Below, in pieces: positions 43,412 to 52,754 of a stretch of DNA of 64,000 bases. Source of the stretch: JBQKLI01 sp012798975 (GTDB lineage Bacteria; Bacillota; Clostridia; Tissierellales; Peptoniphilaceae); the NCBI RefSeq assembly GCF_052116305.1, contig NZ_JBQKLI010000004.1:62001-126000 (forward strand), given 5' to 3'. The position numbers were made by a program, and so were the translations under genes. The stretch's first letter is position 1; the number at the start of each line of letters is the position of its first letter. Under the pieces are notes generated by a model. The model was not told where the DNA came from. It saw nothing but the letters and a program-made list of their open reading frames with translations, and ran no database searches.

Positions 43412-45748
43412 ATGGCAACGATTGATTACAATATTACTGAAGAGGTATTGCCGATAATTCCCATAAGAGGATTATGGATTTTTCCCCATAATGTTCTGCA
43501 TTTTGATATTGGAAGAGAAATTTCATCCAAGGCGATGGATGAAGCATTGATGAATGACAGCAAAGTGTTTTTAGCAAGTCAAAAAGATCTGCGCGTAGAA
43601 GATCCATTGCCTTCGGATTTTTATCATATAGGTACAGTAGCAGAAATAAAACAAACTTTAAAACTACCAAACGGAAATACTAGAGTTCTTGTAGAAGGTT
43701 TATATAGAGGAGTTATCGATTCTTTTGAAGACAATTCCGAGTTTTATGAAGCTAAGATTGATGTGTATGAATACTCACCTGAAGATATAGAGATGAATAC
43801 AGAAGTCACAGCTGCTGTACGATTATTAATGAATGATGCTAGAGAATATCTAAGTTTGAATTCGAATTTATCGACAGAAATGCTTATGGCTGTTGTGGAT
43901 ATTGAAGATCCCAGCCGTTTATCGGATGTGCTGACGTCTTATCTTAATTTAAAGAATGAAGAATATTTCCAATTATTGTCTGCTTTTGATGTTTATGACA
44001 GAATGCTGTCTCTTCACAGTATTATGAAGAGAGAGATAGAATTTCTTCACATCGAAAATAATATCAATCAAAAAGTAACTCAAAAAATGAATCAGTCTCA
44101 GAAGGAATATTTCCTTCGGGAACAGATTAATGTTATTCGGGATGAATTAGGAGATACGGAAGATACGGATCAATATATCGACGACTATATGGCTAAACTC
44201 GATGAACTAGAGCTGGATGAGGATTCTAGAGAATATGTGGAAAAAGAAGTAAAGAGACTTCGTTCTATGTCGCCGGGCTCGCCGGAAGTTTCAGTTGTAC
44301 GAAACTTTTTAGATCATGTTATGGATCTTCCATGGGGAAATAAAACAGATGATGATACTGATATAAAATTTGTACGAAAGACTTTAGAAAAAGAACACTA
44401 CGGTTTAGAAGATGTAAAGCAGAGAATCGTAGAGTTTATCGCTGTAAAGAAGATGAAAGGCAATCTAAAAGGGCCGATCATCTGCTTAGTAGGACCGCCT
44501 GGAGTTGGAAAGACGTCTATTTCGAAATCGATAGCTCATTCCTTAAACCGCAAATTCATCAGCATGCGGTTAGGGGGGGTTCGGGACGAAGCTGAGATAC
44601 GAGGCCATAGGCGAACCTATATCGGAGCAATGCCTGGTAGAATTATCACACTTTTAGAAAAAGTAAAGGTGAATAATCCTGTCTTTCTATTGGATGAAAT
44701 TGATAAATTGGCTTCTGATTTCCGAGGAGATCCGGCATCTGCACTCCTTGAAGTCCTAGATCCGGAACAAAACGACAGTTTTGTGGATCACTTTATGGAG
44801 ATACCTATCGACCTGTCTAATACCTTTTTTGTAACGACAGCAAATAGTACAGATACGATTCCATCTGCGCTGCTGGATCGTATGGAAGTCATTCGGATTT
44901 CAGGGTATACCGATGATGAAAAATACAATATTGCACAAAAATATCTTATTCCAAAACAATTAAGAGAAAATGGTGTGAATAAGGATGATATCACCATCAC
45001 ACGGGATACTATCCGTTCGATTATAAACAATTATACAAGAGAAGCTGGTGTTCGTAATTTAGAGCGAAATATCGGGACTGTGGTGCGTAAAGCAATCATT
45101 AAGCTTTTAGAAGGGGACGAAAAACCGGTTAAAGTAACAAAAAGCAATCTGCCGGACTTTTTAGGGCCGAATAAAAGAGTAGACGACGACATTCCGAAAG
45201 AAGATTCCGTTGGGGTTGTCAACGGCCTTGCTTGGACACAAGTAGGGGGGGAGATTCTTACCATAGAAGCCAATATTATGGACGGAAGCGGCAAAGTCCA
45301 ATTAACGGGTCAGCTGGGGGATGTAATGAAAGAATCTGCCATGGCAGCTATTTCATATCTAAGAAGCCATGCAGAAGAATTCGATCTTCCTAAAGAGTTC
45401 TATAAAAATAAGGATATCCATATTCATGTACCGGAAGGAGCCGTGCCAAAGGATGGCCCGTCTGCTGGTGTAACTATGGCAACAGCGGTGTTATCAGCGA
45501 TAACAGGCAGAAAAATCAGACATGATATAGCGATGACTGGCGAAATCACCCTTAGAGGAAGAGTCCTTCCTATCGGTGGTGTGAAAGAAAAAGTTTTAGC
45601 AGCCAATCGATACAATATTCATCATATTATTTTACCAGAAGCGAATAAAAAAGATGTAAATGATATCCCTGAAAAAATCAGAGATAAAGTTAAATTTGAT
45701 TATGTTTCAGAAATAAAAGATGTTTTTAAAATAGCAATACACGCGTAA
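43412..45748 (+). CDS. lon: ATP-dependent protease LonA
   Basis: 778 residues. N-terminal substrate domain, AAA+ core with GPPGVGKTS and FLLDEIDKL, and the C-terminal serine protease with Ser in PKDGPSAGVTM and Lys in GGVKEKVLAANR. Degrades damaged and regulatory proteins. AAAGGAGG site. Follows clpX as in many Bacillota. Confidence 0.98.
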   Translation: MATIDYNITEEVLPIIPIRGLWIFPHNVLHFDIGREISSKAMDEALMNDSKVFLASQKDLRVEDPLPSDFYHIGTVAEIKQTLKLPNGNTRVLVEGLYRGVIDSFEDNSEFYEAKIDVYEYSPEDIEMNTEVTAAVRLLMNDAREYLSLNSNLSTEMLMAVVDIEDPSRLSDVLTSYLNLKNEEYFQLLSAFDVYDRMLSLHSIMKREIEFLHIENNINQKVTQKMNQSQKEYFLREQINVIRDELGDTEDTDQYIDDYMAKLDELELDEDSREYVEKEVKRLRSMSPGSPEVSVVRNFLDHVMDLPWGNKTDDDTDIKFVRKTLEKEHYGLEDVKQRIVEFIAVKKMKGNLKGPIICLVGPPGVGKTSISKSIAHSLNRKFISMRLGGVRDEAEIRGHRRTYIGAMPGRIITLLEKVKVNNPVFLLDEIDKLASDFRGDPASALLEVLDPEQNDSFVDHFMEIPIDLSNTFFVTTANSTDTIPSALLDRMEVIRISGYTDDEKYNIAQKYLIPKQLRENGVNKDDITITRDTIRSIINNYTREAGVRNLERNIGTVVRKAIIKLLEGDEKPVKVTKSNLPDFLGPNKRVDDDIPKEDSVGVVNGLAWTQVGGEILTIEANIMDGSGKVQLTGQLGDVMKESAMAAISYLRSHAEEFDLPKEFYKNKDIHIHVPEGAVPKDGPSAGVTMATAVLSAITGRKIRHDIAMTGEITLRGRVLPIGGVKEKVLAANRYNIHHIILPEANKKDVNDIPEKIRDKVKFDYVSEIKDVFKIAIHA

Positions 45749-45754
45749 AAAATA

Positions 45755-45800
45755 AAAATCGGTATTCTTATGTTCCATTAAGATGCCGATTTTGTTTTAT
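45755..45800 (+). terminator. Terminator of lon
   Basis: AAAATCGG...TCTTA / TAAGA...CCGATTTT stem with a small internal mismatch and a T-rich tail. Confidence 0.8.
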
Positions 45801-45945
45801 TTAAGAAGAAATATACGTTAATATAAAAACATGGTGACCACAATATGTAGATTATATTTTTGTATTCAATTATATTATTAGAAATAATGTATAATTCTCC
45901 AAAATATATCAGCTTATGAAAGGTTCTTTGAATAAATATGAAATA

Positions 45946-45992
45946 ACACTATATATAGTGGTTCGACATCTTGTGATTGCTAAATATACCGT
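45946..45992 (+). promoter_or_regulatory. Tandem NrdR boxes upstream of nrdD
   Basis: ACACTATATATAGTGG at 45946-45961 fits the NrdR consensus. A weaker second copy (core CTAAATATAC at 45980-45989) lies exactly 31 bp on, the three-turn spacing seen for NrdR pairs. A TATAAT box at 45890-45895 could be the -10. This marks the nrd genes as NrdR targets; nrdR itself is not in the window. Confidence 0.75.
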
Positions 45993-46036
45993 TACGAGTT
46001 ATAATGAATTTGCTAGAAAATACATTATAACTCGTA
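45993..46036 (+). promoter_or_regulatory. Long hairpin in the nrdD leader
   Basis: ACGAGTTATAATG / CATTATAACTCGT, 13 perfect pairs extendable by one (T-A), 16-base loop. It has no T tail, so it is not a terminator. Part of the 369-bp gene-free region 45749-46117. Confidence 0.6.
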
Positions 46037-46090
46037 GGGGTAATACCTATACCATGGTATATAAAATTATATATTATGATATAAGCATTA

Positions 46091-46110
46091 CTCCTATTAT
46101 AAATAGGAGG
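46091..46110 (+). promoter_or_regulatory. Hairpin covering the nrdD ribosome-binding site
   Basis: CTCCTAT / ATAGGAG, 7 perfect pairs, TATAA loop. The right arm contains most of the AGGAGG (46105-46110) that starts nrdD 7 bases later, so folding would hide the site. Confidence 0.55.
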
Positions 46111-46117
46111 CAGGATC

Positions 46118-48241
46118 ATGATTAAGGTATATAAAAGAAGCGGAGAACAAGTTCCATTTAATAAAGAAAAAATCGTATTGGCTATTGAAAAGGCGATGAG
46201 CAGCAGTACAGGAGTTTTTCAAGAAGGCTTAGCAGACCGCATCGCTTATGAAATTGAAGATAATGCAAAAAGCAGCGATAAAACATTTTCAATATACGAT
46301 ATAGAGGAACAAGTTTACTATAAACTTATTCAATACAATAATCCTGCAACAGCAAGAGCCTATGAAAACTATAAGGCTGTACAGCGTTTTAAAAGAGAAA
46401 GCAATACTACAGACGAAAGTATTATCGGTTTGCTGCAAAAAGACAACGAATCTGTTATGGAAGAAAATTCCAATAAGAATCCTGTCATTGCTTCCACACA
46501 AAGAGATTTGATTGCAGGGGAAGTTTCAAAAGATATTGCCCGCAGAAAAATGATCCCTACAGATTTATTAGAAGCTCATGACGAAGGAGCAATACATCTT
46601 CATGATATGGATTATATTATTCAGCCGATGTTTAACTGCTGTTTGGTAAATATGGAAGATATGCTGGACAAAGGGACAGTTGTAAACGGAAAATTAATCG
46701 AAACACCAAAATCTTTCCAAGTAGCCTGCAATGTGATGACGCAGATTATCGCCCAAATAGCTTCCAATCAGTATGGCGGTCAAAGTATCGATATCCGCTG
46801 TTTAGGCAAGTACTTAAGAAAAAGCTATGAGAAAAACTACAAACTTGCTTTTGAAACATTAGGAAATCAAGAGCTGGCATCTGCTATGGCAGATAAAATG
46901 ACAAAAAAAGATCTAGAGTCTGGTATCCAAACAATCCAATATCAGATCAATACCTTAATGACAAGCAATGGTCAAGCCCCTTTCGTGACTTTATTTATGT
47001 ATATCGAAGAAGGAGACTATTTTAAAAACGAAACGGCTGATATTATTGAAGAAATCTTAAAACAGCGTATCCAAGGAATAAAAAATGAAGCAGGAGTATA
47101 TGTAACACCCGCATTCCCGAAATTAATCTATGTATTGGACGATAATAACGTAAACCATGGTTCAGAATACTATTATTTAACACAATTAGCTATCCGATGT
47201 ACAGCAAAGAGAATGTATCCTGACTATATATCTGCAAAAAAAATGAGAGAAAACTACGAAGGCAATGTATTTTCTCCTATGGGATGCAGAGCATTCCTTT
47301 CTCCATGGAAAGATCAGGAAGGAAATTATCAGTTTAACGGCCGCTTTAATATAGGTGTATGTACCATAAATCTTCCTCAAATAGGTATTCTATCCGATGG
47401 AGATGAAGATAAATTCTTTGAAATATTAGAAAAGAGATTAGAGCTTTGTAAAAAAGCAGGGATTATGAGATATGATCACTTAAAAACAGTGACAAGCGAT
47501 TCCTCTCCAATCCACTGGCAGCATGGAGCCATAGCAAGACTTGGCCAGCATGAGTCTATCGCACCTCTTTTAACAGGAGGCTATGCAACGGTAACACTTG
47601 GCTATATCGGGATATACGAAGCTACATTGTTAGTAAAAGGCATTTCTCAAACGGCTCCCAGCGGAAAAAGATTTGCTTTAAAAATAATGGAAGTAATGAA
47701 TCGAAAGATCAGCGAATGGAAAGAAGAAACAGGATTAGGATTCGCGCTTTACGGAACACCTGCGGAATCTTTATGCTATAAATTTGCGGATAAAGATGTA
47801 AAAAGATTTGGAAAGATAGAAAATATCACTGACAAAGGATATTATACCAACTCTTTCCATGTGGATGTACGAGAAGAAATTTCAGCTTTCGAAAAGTTTG
47901 ACTTTGAAGCAGAATTCCAGCAGCTTTCAAAAGGCGGATGTATTTCCTACGTGGAAATTCCGAATATGAGTAATAATTTAGAAGCCCTTGAAACCATGGT
48001 TAATTATATATATGAGCATATTCAGTATGCTGAATTTAATACAAAATCAGATTACTGCCAAGAGTGTGGATTTGACGGAGAAATTATTATTAACGATGAG
48101 GGAGAGTGGCAATGCCCGCAATGCGGTAATAAGGATCATTCTACAATGAATGTTACAAGAAGAACCTGCGGATATTTAGGCGAGAATTTCTGGAATGAAG
48201 GAAAAACAAAGGAAATTAAAAACAGAGTACTTCATATTTAG
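46118..48241 (+). CDS. nrdD: Anaerobic (class III) ribonucleoside-triphosphate reductase
   Basis: 707 residues. An N-terminal ATP-cone (IKVYKRSGEQVPFNKEKI, residues 2-90) gives allosteric control. The catalytic barrel follows; the C-terminus has the zinc ribbon (CQECG...CPQCG) and the glycyl radical loop RRTCGYLGENFWNEGK. Reduces NTPs to dNTPs without oxygen, using formate. The radical is installed by NrdG, 8 bases downstream. Confidence 0.97.
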   Translation: MIKVYKRSGEQVPFNKEKIVLAIEKAMSSSTGVFQEGLADRIAYEIEDNAKSSDKTFSIYDIEEQVYYKLIQYNNPATARAYENYKAVQRFKRESNTTDESIIGLLQKDNESVMEENSNKNPVIASTQRDLIAGEVSKDIARRKMIPTDLLEAHDEGAIHLHDMDYIIQPMFNCCLVNMEDMLDKGTVVNGKLIETPKSFQVACNVMTQIIAQIASNQYGGQSIDIRCLGKYLRKSYEKNYKLAFETLGNQELASAMADKMTKKDLESGIQTIQYQINTLMTSNGQAPFVTLFMYIEEGDYFKNETADIIEEILKQRIQGIKNEAGVYVTPAFPKLIYVLDDNNVNHGSEYYYLTQLAIRCTAKRMYPDYISAKKMRENYEGNVFSPMGCRAFLSPWKDQEGNYQFNGRFNIGVCTINLPQIGILSDGDEDKFFEILEKRLELCKKAGIMRYDHLKTVTSDSSPIHWQHGAIARLGQHESIAPLLTGGYATVTLGYIGIYEATLLVKGISQTAPSGKRFALKIMEVMNRKISEWKEETGLGFALYGTPAESLCYKFADKDVKRFGKIENITDKGYYTNSFHVDVREEISAFEKFDFEAEFQQLSKGGCISYVEIPNMSNNLEALETMVNYIYEHIQYAEFNTKSDYCQECGFDGEIIINDEGEWQCPQCGNKDHSTMNVTRRTCGYLGENFWNEGKTKEIKNRVLHI

Positions 48242-48249
48242 GAGTTATT

Positions 48250-48753
48250 ATGAGATATGGACAAATAAGAGAGTTTGATATTGCAAATGGGCCGGGTATC
48301 CGGTCCAGTATTTTTGTCACAGGATGCAGCCGCAACTGCAAAAATTGTTTTAATAAAGAATATCAGGATTTTAATTTCGGGTCGGTGTGGGGAGAAGAAG
48401 AGACAAAACAAATTTTGAAGTATTTAAATAACACTGTGAATAACGGATTGACAATCTTAGGTGGAGAACCTTTTGAAAATACAGAAGGTCTCCTTTCGAT
48501 CGTCAGAGAAATAAAGAATAATTCGAAAAAAAGCATTTGGATTTATTCAGGATATACATTTGAATACTTGATACAAAATGAAGAAAATAAGAAACTCCTT
48601 CACTTATGCGATGTTTTAGTAGATGGACCTTTTGTGGAAGAACTTAAAGATTTGACGCTGCAGTTTAGAGGATCTTCTAATCAGAGGATTATCGATCTAG
48701 TTCAAACTAGACTGGCAAAGCAGATTGTTTTATGGACTGATAGAAAAGAATAA
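48250..48753 (+). CDS. nrdG: Anaerobic RNR activating protein (radical SAM)
   Basis: 167 residues. The radical-SAM cluster motif is GCSRNCKNCFN (C-x3-C-x2-C), followed by GGEPFEN. Makes the 5'-deoxyadenosyl radical that activates NrdD. GGAGTTATT site. Confidence 0.96.
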   Translation: MRYGQIREFDIANGPGIRSSIFVTGCSRNCKNCFNKEYQDFNFGSVWGEEETKQILKYLNNTVNNGLTILGGEPFENTEGLLSIVREIKNNSKKSIWIYSGYTFEYLIQNEENKKLLHLCDVLVDGPFVEELKDLTLQFRGSSNQRIIDLVQTRLAKQIVLWTDRKE

Positions 48754-48759
48754 AGAATA

Positions 48760-48794
48760 AATTAAAACAGGGTAGATGTCTACCCTGTTTTAAT
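48760..48794. terminator. Bidirectional terminator between nrdG and the symporter
   Basis: A 17-bp perfect inverted repeat (AATTAAAACAGGGTAGA, then TG, then its complement) serves both convergent genes; its tail overlaps the symporter stop codon. Confidence 0.9.
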
Positions 48795-50119
48795 TATCCA
48801 ATGCCACCGTAAAAAATTCCTAGTATATAGACGAGAAGAGTTAGACCGCAGTATACATATTTACCATGAATATAATACTGCTCGCCTAAAGGTTTTAATG
48901 CACCTTTATTGACGGCTTGTAATGCAAAATCTTTTGACAAAACCCAAAAGAACATGACACCTGCTAAGAGAGCTCCCAGAGGGATAACGTATATACTGAT
49001 GACATCCATCCATAACCCAAGTTTAGCAGCATCTTGGATAAAGATCCCAACAAGGAATCCGATTGCGAGTATTATAAAAACAGATGTAGATCTCTTTAAT
49101 TTGAATTTTTGCTGAAGCAGTTCAACAGGTGTCTCATAAAGATTGATCAAGGAAGAGATACCAGCAAACAATACAGCAACAAAGAACAATATCGCAAAAA
49201 TAAATCCACCGGGCATCTGCTTAAAAACTTCTGGCATAGTTATAAACATTAGAGGAGGTCCGGCCGTGGGTTCAATACTAAAGGAAAACACAGCGGGCAG
49301 TATTACTAAAGCAGCTAACATAGCGGCTAACGTATCAAATATAGCTATGTATTTCGCGTTGGAAGGCGGATCAGACTTATCACTTAAATAGCTGCCATAG
49401 ACAATTGTTCCGCTACCAGCTAAGGAAAGTGGGAAAAACGCTTGCCCGAGTGCAAAGACCCATGTCTTAATATCTAAAAGCTTCGAGAAATCTGGACGAA
49501 ACATAAACTCATAACCTGCAGAAGAACCAGGTAGCATAAATGAACGCACTGCTAAAATTATGAATAATAGAAAGAAGGCAGGCATCATAAATCGATTTAC
49601 TTTTTCTATACCCGAAGATACTCCAGCAATCATTATTACGGCTGTAATTACAATTGCCGAGATATGCCAAAACATACTTCCAAAACTGCCTGCTATACTA
49701 GAGAAATATGCACCGCTATCTGCTGTACTTAACATCGATCCTGTAAAAGAACCTACTGTAAAACGTATTATCCACCCTACAACAATAGAATAACCGATAG
49801 CAATACCAAGGGAGCCTATGATTGGAATCCAGCCAATAACCTTGCCTGCGTTGCTGCCTCTAGTTTGAGTTGCCTTTGTAAAAGCTCCAAGAGAGCCAGT
49901 TCGCATAGAACGGCCAAAAACCATTTCTTCGACGACACCTGTATATCCGATTAAAGCTATAAATATAAAATAGGGAATCAGAAATGCAAAACCGCCAAAT
50001 TGTCCTACTCTAAAAGGAAACAGCCAGATATTTCCCATTCCAACAGCAGAACCAATGCATGCTAAGATAAACCCCCATTTAGATGTAAATAAATCGCGTT
50101 TCTCAAAATTCTTATCCAT
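48794..50119 (-). CDS. Sodium:neurotransmitter symporter family transporter, probable aromatic amino acid importer
   Basis: 441 residues, about 11 membrane helices, one fewer than LeuT, as in the bacterial Tyt1 type. Helix 1 carries GSAVGMGNIWLFPFR with the Na+-binding unwound turn. At the place of the LeuT gate Arg (in GNFLRFP) there is Leu. Upstream neighbour in the same direction is tryptophanase, so Na+-driven tryptophan uptake is the best guess, as for TnaT. AAAGGAG site. Confidence 0.9.
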   Translation of the reverse strand: MDKNFEKRDLFTSKWGFILACIGSAVGMGNIWLFPFRVGQFGGFAFLIPYFIFIALIGYTGVVEEMVFGRSMRTGSLGAFTKATQTRGSNAGKVIGWIPIIGSLGIAIGYSIVVGWIIRFTVGSFTGSMLSTADSGAYFSSIAGSFGSMFWHISAIVITAVIMIAGVSSGIEKVNRFMMPAFFLLFIILAVRSFMLPGSSAGYEFMFRPDFSKLLDIKTWVFALGQAFFPLSLAGSGTIVYGSYLSDKSDPPSNAKYIAIFDTLAAMLAALVILPAVFSFSIEPTAGPPLMFITMPEVFKQMPGGFIFAILFFVAVLFAGISSLINLYETPVELLQQKFKLKRSTSVFIILAIGFLVGIFIQDAAKLGLWMDVISIYVIPLGALLAGVMFFWVLSKDFALQAVNKGALKPLGEQYYIHGKYVYCGLTLLVYILGIFYGGIG

Positions 50120-50146
50120 AATAACTCCTTTATATTTTAAGAAGAG

Positions 50147-50188
50147 AAAAGAGATTAAATATATTAATTACAATATTTAATCTCTTTT
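50147..50188 (-). terminator. Terminator between tryptophanase and the symporter
   Basis: 16-bp stem AAAAGAGATTAAATAT / ATATTTAATCTCTTTT. T run on both sides, so it works in either direction. It would limit symporter expression from the tryptophanase promoter. Confidence 0.8.
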
Positions 50189-50193
50189 TTGAT

Positions 50194-51572
50194 TTATTTT
50201 ATAGGTTCTAAATGTGCTTGGAAATGACAAAGGATTTTTGGTTCCCATGTGATTTTGTATCCCTTAACGTCATGAGCACGTTTTTTAATATTGATTAAAG
50301 CTTGGATAATAACATCAAAGTGAGATTGAGTATACACTCTTCTTGGAATTGCTAAACGGCAAAATTCAAATTCTGATTTAATTTGCTCACCAGTGTCAGG
50401 ATCGTTTCCCAACATAAAGGATCCTATATCACAAGTACGGATTCCAGCTTCTTTATATAATTCAATACACAATGTATGTCCAGGAAACTCGTAGTAAGGA
50501 ATATGAGGGAACATGGCATTCGCATCTACGTAGACACCATGACCGCCAGCGGGATTCTGAATAGCTATGTCGGCTTCCATTAGGTTTGATGCCAAGTATT
50601 CCATTTGAGCATTTCGATATTCTAAGTATTGTTCATCGATGCCTTCATATAAACCGATAGCTAAAGCTTCTAGATCTCTTCCTGCCAATCCGCCATATGT
50701 TATAAATCCTTCATAGGATATACATTTTTCTTTTACATCTTGATATAAATCTGTATTAGTTTTTATCCCGATGAGACCTCCTATATTAACAATGCCGTCT
50801 TTTTTTGCGCTCATTGTAAAAGCATCAGCATATTTAAAGGTTTCTCTAATGATATCTATGATAGAAGTGTTTTTGAATTCCTCTTCCCGATGATGAATAA
50901 AGTAAGCGTTTTCCGCAAACCTTGCCGCATCGATATTGAAGAATATATTGTATTTTTTTGCTATTTCAGAAACTTGTCGAATATTAGCCATAGAAACAGC
51001 CTGACCACCAGCAGAGTTATTTGTTATGGTCATGACAATCATACCAATATTCTCCTTGCCATATTTATTGATTAAATCTTCGAGCTTTTCTACATCCATA
51101 TTTCCTTTAAAATCTGCATATTTTGATGGATTTTTAGCTTCTGAACATACACAGTCGATTGGTTTGCCGCCTGATAATGTCACGTGGGCTCTCGTAGTAT
51201 CAAAAAACATGTTTGAGATTGCTATCTGGTTTTTCTTTAGAATAATAGGGAAGAGGACCTTCTCAGCAGCTCGTCCTTGATGGACGGGTTGAATGTATTC
51301 ATAACCGAAGATATCTTTTCCAGCTTCAAGCAAATGATAATAACTTTTACCACCTGCATAAGCTTCATCTCCTAACATTATACCTGCCCATTGTTTATCG
51401 CTCATAGCATTTGTTCCGCTGTCTGTTAATAAATCAATATAGACATCTTCACCTTTAAGATTAAACATATTGTACTTTGCATCTTCAAGTTTTTTTCTCG
51501 CTCTTCACGTGTAGTCATTTTAATCGGTTCAACCATTTTAATTCTGAAAGGTTCTGCCATATACTTTTTCAT
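50194..51572 (-). CDS. tnaA: Tryptophanase, with a one-base frameshift near codon 28
   Basis: Splits tryptophan to indole, pyruvate and ammonia with PLP. The natural start is ATG 51572 (AAGGAGG site) giving MKKYMAEPFRIKMVEPIKM; at the A7 run (51490-51496 as T7) the frame shifts, and MFNLKGEDVYIDLLTDSGTN resumes at 51468 in the -1 frame. Eight A would restore one frame of about 459 residues. PLP lysine in SAKKDG. Tryptophanase rather than tyrosine phenol-lyase because DIGSFMLG replaces the lyase MERG segment and LCHFQ has His where the lyase has Phe. Re-initiation at 51468 would lose about 35 N-terminal residues. Confidence 0.85.
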
Positions 51573-51831
51573 AAATTTCCTCCTTGAGTATTAAGATGAA
51601 TTATATAATTCTTATTGTAAAATGAGAATATCATTGCATTAAGAAAAGTCGATAAAAAATTATCAATAAAATTAAAATAATCAAAAATATATTTAAGTTA
51701 GATTAACAATATGGAATAAAATTGAGAAAATATTATTAATAATAGATAGAAATAAACGAATTACTTTAAATCTGTCAAATTTGATATACTATTATTAAAT
51801 AAAGTAAAAGTTTGATTTCTGGAGGTATGTT

Positions 51832-52517
51832 TTGAGGATTGAGTTGAGGGAGCGATATGTTGAATTAGTGAACTTTTTAGGTCTGGTTTTGGGACCTAGT
51901 TATGAAATCGCATTACATGATTTGGCAATGGGAGACAAGTCTGTAATTGCCATTGCAAATGGACATATAACAAATAGGGGATTAGGATCACCTTTATCAC
52001 CAGCTATGTTAGAAATCATATCATCGGGGCGTTATAAAGAGAAATCTTATGAAGTGAACTATGTTTCAATATCTATGAAAAATAAAGCTTTACGCAGTTC
52101 GACAATCTACATTAAAGATAATTTAAAATTAGTGGGTTTATTATGTATTACCTTTGATGATTCTAGATATCAAGATATAAGCAGAGCTGTTATGGGATTA
52201 TGTCACCCAGATAATTTGTTGAAAGACTATCGGTTCGAACGGCTGGAGGATTTGTCTTTGGATGATGAAGCAGAGATAGTCAGTGGTAATATTGAAGATT
52301 ATGTAGATGAAGTAATAGGTAAAGTATTGCAACAAAAATCTGAAATGAATGAAAAAATAAGAAAAAAGGATAGAGTTGCTATGGTAAAAGAGTTGAAAAA
52401 ACGAGGAATATTGTTAATAAAGGGGCTGTTCCTATTATCGCAAAAAAGCTAAATAGCAGTGAAGCAACAATATACCGTTATATAAATGAGTTGGAAGAAG
52501 ACGATGAAAACTACTAA
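51832..52517 (+). CDS. YheO-type PAS/HTH regulator, frameshifted before its DNA-binding helix
   Basis: The first 170 residues are the YheO-like PAS domain (LVLGPSYEIALHDLAMG). TTG start at 51832 after GGAGGT; an ATG at 51827 is followed at once by a stop. After LLIKG the frame ends at 52452, but the +1 frame continues as AVPIIAKKLNSSEATIYRYI, the expected helix-turn-helix, to a stop at 52517. One extra base in the AAAGGGG run (52419-52425) would rejoin them. Divergent from tnaA, so it was probably its regulator. As it stands the protein lacks its DNA-recognition helix. Confidence 0.8.
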
Positions 52518-52606
52518 AAGAATGCATTAATCTGACTTCTTTTTTAATTCGAAAACCCTTAACTAGACTGGGGCATTATAATTTTAGCGTTTTTAAACAG
52601 ACAATA

Positions 52607-52668
52607 AAATACCTCCATATTTTAAAATGAATTTTGGTCTGCAAACTCAACTGCAACAGGAGGTATTT
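52607..52668. repeat. 62-bp segment with 10-bp inverted ends
   Basis: AAATACCTCC (52607-52616) and GGAGGTATTT (52659-52668). The right arm looks like a ribosome site followed by ATG (52670) and a six-codon frame, as if the head of a lost gene or insertion. The rest of 52518-52754 has nothing recognisable. Confidence 0.35.
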
Positions 52669-52754
52669 AATGTCATTAAAGTATATAAAATGAAATTTTA
52701 ACTATAGATAGTATTTGCGAAAATGTATAGGAATGAATTTTTTATAAATAAATT

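Noticed and set aside
45916..46125. 69-codon plus-strand frame between lon and nrdD
   Set aside because: No ribosome site, overlaps the nrdD start, and contains the NrdR box and both leader hairpins; composition is that of AT-rich leader.
50194..51572. Tyrosine phenol-lyase as the identity of the PLP lyase
   Set aside because: DIGSFMLG and LCHFQ match tryptophanase; the lyase-specific MERG Arg and Phe are absent.
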